Both the position numbers and the translations under genes were made by a program. From Caulochytrium protostelioides (Eukaryota; Chytridiomycota; Caulochytriomycetes; Caulochytriales; Caulochytriaceae), in NCBI GenBank assembly GCA_003615045.1, contig ML014137.1, positions 1 through 64,000 of the forward strand: DNA of 64,000 nucleotides. Reading direction: 5' to 3'. Shown one piece after another: positions 18,188 to 25,451 of this stretch; positions within the stretch are counted from its first letter, which is position 1; each line of letters opens with the position of its first letter. The notes beneath the pieces were generated by a model. It had not been told where the DNA came from. It ran no database searches and saw only the letters and a program-made list of their open reading frames with translations.

Positions 18188-20077
18188 CTATCGCAGAAGC
18201 GCAGCATGGCGCAGCTGACAGAACTTGGCATGCTGGAGCAGAGCGCGGTTCTCAATGAAGGTCTTGTCACACATGGGGCACTGCATGGCGAGGCCCAAGG
18301 CCGGCTTGAGCATCTCCAGATGGATCAGCATCCCCTGCTCGCCAACCTGCACGGCTTGTCCGCAGACATGACACGGCACCCATCCATACTCGGGGTCCTG
18401 GTCCATGGCTTGCGTCTGGGCCGCGACAGCCTCGGCGCCGTGCAGCAGCATGAGCGGCGACGAGCGGCCCGAGTGTTCAGGCAGTCGCGTCAGCGACACG
18501 GCAGCAGTGTGCTTGTTCACGTGGTGCTGCCACAGCGCGCTGCGATGCTCGAACGGCTTGCCGCACGGCGCGCATACATACGACCCGTCGGCCTGGCGCG
18601 CGGCCGCCCAGTCCAGCCCGCCGTCCGGACCGGCTGCCGTCTCAGTCGCCGGCGTAGAAGACGTCTCGGCGACGGCATCGGCGACGGCATCGGGAAGACG
18701 GTCTTGGATTTTGAGCGTATGCACCATGTGGCGGTGCTGGAGATAAGCGCGATCCGAGCCGAGGACCTTGTTGCAGTCGTGGCAGGTGAGGTCGGCCGGT
18801 GCTTGCTGCGAGTACGGGCGGCCGCGGCGACTCGGCTTCTTGCGCGGCGCCTTGGGTTTGGCCTGGACATCGCCGTTCAGCTGCGGTGCCCCCAGGGGCA
18901 AGCCGACGGCACGGATCGGAACGCGGGCGGCTGCTGCGGCTGCGGCTGCGGAACTAGCAGCGTCGCCATCGGGTGCGGCGGTCGCGGGGCCCGTCGCGCC
19001 GTTGAGCGTGGTCTGGGCCATCGAGACGGCCAGAGCCTGCATGACCACATCTTCGCTGAGCTCCACGGAAGCTTCGGGTTCCCGGGCGTTTGAGAACTGG
19101 TGGACCAGGCTCGGCATCTCGGAGCTCATGTGGCGCATGGTCTGATTGTTCTTGAAGGAGCCGCCGTGCTTGTTGCGGCGCACGACGTATCCGGGCCACA
19201 GCGCCTCATCGAATCGATACGCGGCCACCTGGTGGAATCCAGTCCGCCGGGCTTCCACGTTCACCTGCCATCGCAGTTCCTGACCCTTCACCAGCGAGAT
19301 AATCACATGGCTGGCACGGGCTTCGCTGTCGACATTGTCGTCGACTTCGGTGGTGCTCTCCGTCGCGGGCACGAGGACCTGGTGGACGGAGTGAAAGAAG
19401 TGAGCCATCAAGAAGCGATGTAGCCGGAAGTCTTCGGTGCCCAGATGCGGGTGGTTCCACACCGTCGCATGGAACGTCTGGTGCGGAAATACCGTCTTGA
19501 GGTCCCATGCATTGACGGCATGGCTGATCATGATGCGCGGGATGCGGGGTCCCCGGCCCCCGTGCAGCCGATGCGCCAGCTGCGCTAAGTGACGGAACGT
19601 ATCCTTGCTCACTTTATATTTGTCCAGCACTTCCTCCCGCGTATCGAACGACGTTGCCACCATCGCGATTTGATCCGGATGCTGGATACGATCCGGCAGC
19701 TTCAGATAGGCGCGGACACAGGGGTGGATCGTGGACGGTGGCGCCGGCTTAGACGACGATGATGACTGCGTCGACGGGACGGCGGCGGCGGCGTCGAGAA
19801 CGGCTGCCGGGGTGCTTGACCAGCCGGATGCGCCTGGCAAGCTGGGTGAAGCAAATGCTGGGTCCCAGAGCAAGCGCGCAAGCGCGAGCGCAAACGTGAA
19901 ATCACCTTCGCCGAGCAACAGCACGCGGAAGGGCGCCGTGACGAGCGGCTGCAGCGCGTTCGGGGCCTGCGGCGGCGGCGGCGGCGGGAATTCGCCGTCC
20001 CGCACGACATCCGAGGCGAGCCCAGCGTCGACGTCCATGGCTGCGGCACGGATCGCAGCCTCTGTGTCCGTCGTCAT
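18188..20077 (-). CDS. BMT5-like (DUF2431) rRNA methyltransferase domain fused to C2H2 zinc fingers
   Basis: A 629-residue protein from the ATG at 20077, which sits in a GCCGCCATGA context; the frame's longer start at 20161 is only TTG. Residues ~50-310 are a Rossmann-type BMT5/DUF2431 domain. The SAM-binding loop reads LLLGEGDFTFALALAR. Later come a TSFDTREEVLDKY segment and VWNHPHLGTEDFRLHRFLM, matching the family's NFPHxG region. Yeast Bmt5 makes m3U in 25S rRNA. After a Gly/Ala-rich linker the C-terminus has C2H2 fingers at ~431 (CHDC...H-H) and ~501 (CAPC...H-H), a degenerate one at ~567 and a C2HC type at ~601 (CPMC...HAKFC). Ordinary Bmt5 lacks fingers, so the target may differ. It is divergent from the RlmN-like gene with ~970 bp between starts. 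Confidence 0.8.
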   Translation of the reverse strand: MTTDTEAAIRAAAMDVDAGLASDVVRDGEFPPPPPPQAPNALQPLVTAPFRVLLLGEGDFTFALALARLLWDPAFASPSLPGASGWSSTPAAVLDAAAAVPSTQSSSSSKPAPPSTIHPCVRAYLKLPDRIQHPDQIAMVATSFDTREEVLDKYKVSKDTFRHLAQLAHRLHGGRGPRIPRIMISHAVNAWDLKTVFPHQTFHATVWNHPHLGTEDFRLHRFLMAHFFHSVHQVLVPATESTTEVDDNVDSEARASHVIISLVKGQELRWQVNVEARRTGFHQVAAYRFDEALWPGYVVRRNKHGGSFKNNQTMRHMSSEMPSLVHQFSNAREPEASVELSEDVVMQALAVSMAQTTLNGATGPATAAPDGDAASSAAAAAAAARVPIRAVGLPLGAPQLNGDVQAKPKAPRKKPSRRGRPYSQQAPADLTCHDCNKVLGSDRAYLQHRHMVHTLKIQDRLPDAVADAVAETSSTPATETAAGPDGGLDWAAARQADGSYVCAPCGKPFEHRSALWQHHVNKHTAAVSLTRLPEHSGRSSPLMLLHGAEAVAAQTQAMDQDPEYGWVPCHVCGQAVQVGEQGMLIHLEMLKPALGLAMQCPMCDKTFIENRALLQHAKFCQLRHAALLR

Positions 20078-21045
20078 GGCGGCGCCGTGTCGTGTGAGGG
20101 ATTGCCCACCGCGGGGGATCTGCCGCGCCGGGTCACACGCACGACGACGAGTTAACGGCAATAAATCTGATAAATGTTTGGTATGGTTTGGTACGATACG
20201 CTATGACGATAAGCAGAATGGGTTCGTGATGGATCGCAATAGTCGTCGTGTTGACAGCGAGAGGCCCCTTCGAGCCTGTCCATCACGGATCGGCTCTGAC
20301 ACTTGGCGAGTGTGAGGACCGAAAATTCGGAGTGAACATACGCTGTTTTATATTAACATATTAACGTGCTCACTATTAACAGAAGCGGCGCACCCGCATG
20401 CCGTGTCGATCGCTTCCGTGCACGCATCATTCGATGTGGTCGCGCCGGGTATCAGCTCAGCGGTTGTCTGCAGGATGTTTCACGGGTTCTGAGTGCGCAG
20501 GCATGCGCATCCGCGGGGTGGGCAACTCCGACACGCCGCCGATGGCGCAGTCATCGCGATGGTGCACTGCGGAGGCCCACCCCGAGCCAGGAGGTCAGAC
20601 AAAAAAAAAGAGAACAACAACTAATGGCATAGCGCCACAGCTCCATCAGATAAGAGGAGTGTCATGCTCGGACTCGCGATCCCATACAAAGTACACACAC
20701 GGTCCCTGCGAGTCTACCGACCGCTAGTCTGCTTATCGTGCCACGGGAGACGTTGGGTCTGCCTCATCCCTATCGCTGTGCTTGCGTCCCACTTCGACGT
20801 CGTTCGAGGTCCACGGTTGTCATTAACTCCGCTGGCGGTAGCATCGATTCTCGACCTCCCCGCACCCCATTTTACCTGATACAAAAGAGTCTGACCCACC
20901 AGTAGTAGCGCCGATTGCCCCCTTGCATGATATCGGCTGACTCGCCTTCCCCTCAGACCTAGAAGCTGCTGACCGCCGACCGCCGACCGTCGACCGCCGA
21001 CCGCGGCCTCGGCCTCCCGTGTGTAGCCGAGTCGTTCGAGACAGG
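20078..21045. promoter_or_regulatory. Divergent promoter region between two RNA methyltransferase genes
   Basis: About 970 bp lies between divergent ATGs. A clearly AT-rich core at ~20330-20395 (TTTTATATTAACATATTAACG) is the best candidate core promoter for one or both genes. Close to the RlmN-like start there are four near-identical ACCGCCG/ACCGTCG units (~20970-21003). No coding frame is convincing. Confidence 0.45.
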
Positions 21046-22566
21046 ATGGTGGCCCAACGACGGGAGCTGGCCAAGCTCCCGCTGCTCGATGAGGCAGCCG
21101 TGCTGCGCCACTTCGAGGCCAACAAGATCCCCGTCGTCCATGCCCGCCGGCTGTGGCATTATATGATTCAGAAGGGATTGACCGACTGGTCGGCGCTGCC
21201 CGAGCTGCCGAAGCGCGCGCTGCCTGTGCTGGAGCAGCACTTCTCGTTCGTGACGAGCCGTGTCGTGAAGCGCACCGACTCGGCCGACGGGTCGACGACC
21301 AAGCTGCTCATTGAGTACCAGGACGGCCAGCGCATCGAGTCGGTGATTATGCGGTATGGTTACGTAGACTTAGCCTCGTTCCCGGAGACCGAGCGCGCGC
21401 GCCGCCGCGCCACGAACCAGACGTCCTACCGCAGCAAGAAGCGCGCCACGCTCTGCGTGAGCTCCCAGATCGGCTGCGCTATGGGGTGCACCTTCTGCGC
21501 TACTGGCACCATGAACCTTATAGCGAACCTGGTGCCCGGCGAGATCCTCGAGCAGCTGTACCATGCGCGGCAGATCGAGCCCATCTCGGGCATCGTGTTT
21601 ATGGGCATGGGCGAGCCGCTCGACTGCTATGACAACGTGATTGCCACGATCCAGGGCATGCGCGACCCGGGACGCTTCTCGATCTCGCCATCACGCATCA
21701 CCATTAGCACCGTCGGTGTCATTCCCCGGATCAAGCAGCTCATCAAAGACGCCCCGGAGGTCGGGCTGGCGCTGTCGCTGCATGCACCCAACCAAACGCT
21801 GCGCAGCCAGATCGTACCCACCGCCAAGGCGTGGCCCATCGAGCGGTTGCTCGCCGCGACGGACCTGTTTGTTGCCAACCAAAACGCCGCTATCAAGTCG
21901 CGCAACCGCCGTCGCCACGTGCTGGTCGAGTACGTAATTATCCGCGACGTAAACGACAGCGACGCCGTGGCCCACGAGCTCGGCGCGTTACTGAAGAACC
22001 GCGACGTCCTGCTCAACGTGATTCCGTACAACCCGACCGCTGTGCCCTACGACTACAAGCCGCCATCGACCGAGCGCGTCCGCGCGTTCGTGGACATCGT
22101 CCGCGAGGGCTACGATGTTCACACCCTCCAGCGCCAGGAACTCGGCCAGGACATCGCCTCGGCCTGCGGCCAGCTCGTCATCGAGAACCGCGCCGTCAAG
22201 GCTCCCGCGACCGCGAGCGATGGCTGCGCCTCGTCGAGCGCGACCACTTGCGTGGACGGCGACGACGCTGACGTCGCGAGCGACGGACTGCTGGATATGG
22301 AGGACCTGGGTCGCCCGTCGTCCGGTGCCGCGTCGCCGGCGCCCGCCAAGGGCGTCACCCTGCGTTCGCGCGCCAAGACGGCGACGACGACAGCGACACC
22401 GGCCATGGCGACGATGACGCCTCTCGCGGCGGCCAAGCGCGCACTGGCGACGCCGATCGCCGTGGATAGCGCGACGTGGCAGTCGTACATCCCGCTGCTC
22501 GTGGCCGTTGGCGCGATCATTGGGGTCCGTCTCATTTTCAAGTTCTTTGACCCTATGCAGGCTTAG
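21046..22566 (+). CDS. rlmN: RlmN/Cfr-type radical-SAM RNA methyltransferase with C-terminal membrane anchor
   Basis: A 506-residue protein from the ATG at 21046; nine earlier codons in frame begin with GTG and are ignored. The radical-SAM cluster motif is C144-AMG-C148-TF-C151, followed by MGMGEPLDCYDNV. The two catalytic cysteines of RlmN are present: C137 in RATLCVSSQIG and C374 in IASACGQL. In bacteria RlmN methylates C2 of A2503 in 23S rRNA and of A37 in some tRNAs; eukaryotic members are usually thought to act in organelles. Unusually, after ~90 residues of Ala/Thr-rich linker, residues ~480-502 form a hydrophobic helix (YIPLLVAVGAIIGVRLIF) ending seven residues before the stop. That suggests a tail anchor, possibly in an outer organelle membrane. 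No obvious N-terminal mitochondrial presequence is seen. Confidence 0.92.
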   Translation: MVAQRRELAKLPLLDEAAVLRHFEANKIPVVHARRLWHYMIQKGLTDWSALPELPKRALPVLEQHFSFVTSRVVKRTDSADGSTTKLLIEYQDGQRIESVIMRYGYVDLASFPETERARRRATNQTSYRSKKRATLCVSSQIGCAMGCTFCATGTMNLIANLVPGEILEQLYHARQIEPISGIVFMGMGEPLDCYDNVIATIQGMRDPGRFSISPSRITISTVGVIPRIKQLIKDAPEVGLALSLHAPNQTLRSQIVPTAKAWPIERLLAATDLFVANQNAAIKSRNRRRHVLVEYVIIRDVNDSDAVAHELGALLKNRDVLLNVIPYNPTAVPYDYKPPSTERVRAFVDIVREGYDVHTLQRQELGQDIASACGQLVIENRAVKAPATASDGCASSSATTCVDGDDADVASDGLLDMEDLGRPSSGAASPAPAKGVTLRSRAKTATTTATPAMATMTPLAAAKRALATPIAVDSATWQSYIPLLVAVGAIIGVRLIFKFFDPMQA

Positions 22567-23272
22567 CTGCCCTCTCTTAATTTAACGTATCGCGAGCACC
22601 ATGGACGAACCGGGCGACAGATGCTTCTGTTCTCGCGTGGCCGTGCCTCCTCCGGTCGTCCGCACGAGGCGGGGTCTGGTAGCACACGGGGCCTCCTGTC
22701 TGCGTGCTGTCTGCGCTTGTATGTAATGGTTTGTTGTTGCTTGTGACTGCGATCGGGGTCGAGATGGGTCCGCGAGACGAGAGGCAAGAGAGAGAGAGAG
22801 GAGGGGGGACCGGGTGGTGAGTACGCGGGCTGGAACTAGAGGCACTCGGGACATCGGCAGCTGAATCGGCACGCATGGCGCCCGCGACTGGGGGTGCCAA
22901 GAGTTTCGCGCGACGCCTCGGCCGCACGGTTACATTTAGCCCCGACACGATCGGCAAGGCAATGCCCATCAGCCCATCAGCATCAAAAGCTCGCGAGAAC
23001 GATCAAGGACGGCTCTGATGGAGCACCATCGCGGCCCTGACATCTGGTTCTGTATGAATGACATCAGTCTTATTCACGATTCGTGGGGAATTCGATGTAT
23101 CGTCGTCCTTGCCTATCACGCGGTCAGCATCTCTCCGATAGTCTCCTTGTTCCTTGTTTTTCCTTCATAGCTTGCGGCAGATCCTGCTCGCTGGCTCCCC
23201 GCCTGTCTGCTGCGCCACCGCCGACCACGCCTTCTCTGTGGCGCAACCGTTGCCACGGCCGATCGCCTGCGT
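22567..23272. other. Intergenic region
   Basis: It contains an AGAGAG microsatellite with G-run near 22785-22810. The last ~100 bp are pyrimidine-rich (TCCTTGTTCCTTGTTTTTCC), a plausible leader for the downstream gene. No gene is visible. Confidence 0.45.
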
Positions 23273-25321
23273 ATGGCCGTCATGAGCCGCTCACCTCGCG
23301 GCCGCCGGTTGCGCGCTGTGACCGCACCCACCCCCCGATGGCGTCTGGTCGTGCTGCTCGCGGCCATGGCCTGTGGCCTCCTGGCCATCAGGGCCGCGCC
23401 CTTCACCGGCCAGCAAATCATGGCTCGCGTCCGTCGCGGTATGCAGCTCTCTCGCCGCTCCCCAGATGATGGGGTCGACCTCCGCGGTAAGGCTGAAGGC
23501 AGTAAAGGTGGCAACAAGGGCGGTCAGCGTGGCAATGACGACAAGACCCAGGACAACAAGAACCAGGACGACGACGAGGAGGAGGAAAAGCCACAGCCCT
23601 CCACGGAACCTCCTCAGGAGCCGAGCGACCTCGTCGTGACCGATTTCTGGGACCCGGCGCACCCATGCGCCGAGGCCAACCATGTGCCGTACCGCATCCA
23701 GAGCCGGTGGTTCATGACGCCGTCTGAGGCGCGCACCAACGCGTTCAAAAACCCGCCAGCCTTGCTCGACGATGTCGGACACCGCGCGGCGTATGCAGGG
23801 TACGAGGTGGTCACCTACAAACCCGCGACGCACGCCTTGCATCGCGAAGCTAAAGGCACTGCGGCGTCGGTTCTCAAGGAGGGTCGCCGCGGTGCGTCGA
23901 ACGAAGTCCGCGGCGCGCCGCCGCATGCGCTTCCCACGAAGAAGGGCGACCACGCTCAGTATCTCTGCCATCACCGTGATATCGTGCCTGTGCTCGGGTT
24001 CGCAATGTGGCCGGCGGGCGACGCCGCACCGGCTGGTCACGATGACACGAACAACGACCAAAACAGCGCGGCGTTGGACCACATTCCGGTGCTGTGGCGC
24101 GCGTCGGCGGATGATTCCAGTAAAGAGCTAGGTCCGCTAGGCGTGTTTGGCCTCGACCCGGAACCGACACGGGGCGCGAACGGCAACGAGCAGAATAGTG
24201 ATACGCATTTGCAAGCCGTGCGATCGCATCTGCTGTGCCACGTTAGGAACTACGATCCCGAGTACAAGCCGGCCCAGCAGTCCCGATGCAAGGAGTGCAT
24301 AAAGGGTCGAGGCGCGTCGCCGATGGCGGTCGGGCTGCTGAAGCCTCACTTCCAGGAAGGCACAGGTCTCGATTTTATTGCGAAGCGCAACAGCAACCAC
24401 CCCCTCGCATCCTGGGAGCTGCGGGCCATCCTGCACGGGATGATGAACGCGCTGGGGCACTTGGCCGACAAGAACCGCGTCCATACGGAAGTCCGGCCCG
24501 AGAACTTCCGCGTCGAAATCGACGCGAACCACGTCCCGCACCTGCTGCTCGATGGCCGGTATGACGAGCAGGAATGCGTGGACGTCACAAAACCCGATTA
24601 CCACGAGATGGGCTATTTCACGCTCACGTCCTCATCCGCGCTGCATCCAACGAGCAAGTCCTTCTGGAATCCCCAGCTGCTGGGCAAAGACGGCTACAAA
24701 GCATTTGACCACAAGCCACCCTTCCACCTGAAGCCGGAGCATGATGACACGAATCCCCTCAGAATCCCGTGTAAAGTCGGCCGCTTACAGGACCTCTACG
24801 GCGCATTCCTCACGCTGTGGATGCTCCGTGGCCTGGAGCGCCAGGCGGTCGATCTGCTCTTTAAACACAACCTCTCGATCTTCGACAGCGCGTCGAAGCT
24901 GAAGGAAAAGAAAATCAGCGTGCCCGAGGTCGAGGAGAAGTCCGACGATCAGCGGCTGTTCAACTTTGTCCGCTCGTTTTTCCTCGAGTACGAGGTTGAA
25001 AAGAAGCAAGGCGCGCTCGATTCCCAGCAGATCAAGGACCGCGCCAAGTTCCGTCAGTTCATGGCCTACGAAGCCGCGTGCTTCGCCGAGTGGGGGGCCC
25101 CCCGGAAGCAGGCGCAGCAGCATGAGACCGACCGCAAGGATGCTCAGCCGGCGACGCGATCCTACCAGTGCATGGAGTGGTCTGACTATACGACTTACTA
25201 CGACCTGCACTGGACAGCGCCGTCCGTCCCGCGCAAGTATGATAGCGAGGTCCCCGCGGTGTCGGCCAGCGACACGGGCCGGTCTCCGAAACAGCAACGT
25301 CGTCGAGCCCTCCGGCTCTAG
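23273..25321 (+). CDS. Secreted protein-kinase-like (probable pseudokinase) protein
   Basis: 682 residues from the ATG at 23273 (a second ATG lies three codons on). A basic N-terminus is followed by a hydrophobic segment, residues ~24-40 (RLVVLLAAMACGLLAI), then AAP, consistent with a signal peptide or anchor. Residues ~65-110 are a charged K/N/D/E-rich linker. Residues ~360-600 resemble the C-lobe of a protein kinase: LRAILHGMMNALGHLADK aligns with the alpha-E helix, VHTEVRPENF with the catalytic loop VHxDLKPEN, and LYGAFLTLWMLRG with the alpha-F region DIYxLGxxLWxLxxG. The catalytic Asp appears as Glu, no DFG or glycine loop is recognisable, and the usual lysine is not evident. Hence it is called a pseudokinase in the secretory pathway. 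I cannot name a family. It is convergent with the STE20 kinase gene, 130 bp apart. Confidence 0.6.
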   Translation: MAVMSRSPRGRRLRAVTAPTPRWRLVVLLAAMACGLLAIRAAPFTGQQIMARVRRGMQLSRRSPDDGVDLRGKAEGSKGGNKGGQRGNDDKTQDNKNQDDDEEEEKPQPSTEPPQEPSDLVVTDFWDPAHPCAEANHVPYRIQSRWFMTPSEARTNAFKNPPALLDDVGHRAAYAGYEVVTYKPATHALHREAKGTAASVLKEGRRGASNEVRGAPPHALPTKKGDHAQYLCHHRDIVPVLGFAMWPAGDAAPAGHDDTNNDQNSAALDHIPVLWRASADDSSKELGPLGVFGLDPEPTRGANGNEQNSDTHLQAVRSHLLCHVRNYDPEYKPAQQSRCKECIKGRGASPMAVGLLKPHFQEGTGLDFIAKRNSNHPLASWELRAILHGMMNALGHLADKNRVHTEVRPENFRVEIDANHVPHLLLDGRYDEQECVDVTKPDYHEMGYFTLTSSSALHPTSKSFWNPQLLGKDGYKAFDHKPPFHLKPEHDDTNPLRIPCKVGRLQDLYGAFLTLWMLRGLERQAVDLLFKHNLSIFDSASKLKEKKISVPEVEEKSDDQRLFNFVRSFFLEYEVEKKQGALDSQQIKDRAKFRQFMAYEAACFAEWGAPRKQAQQHETDRKDAQPATRSYQCMEWSDYTTYYDLHWTAPSVPRKYDSEVPAVSASDTGRSPKQQRRRALRL

Positions 25322-25451
25322 AACCCACGCGATAGGGTGGCCTTTATGTATTTAAACGAATGAACCATGTCGTTTGCCAATGCGTTGACAGAGACAATGA
25401 ACAGTGAGGTGCCAGACAAAGAGTGGGTCGACTGGGTCGACCGCCCGCGGA

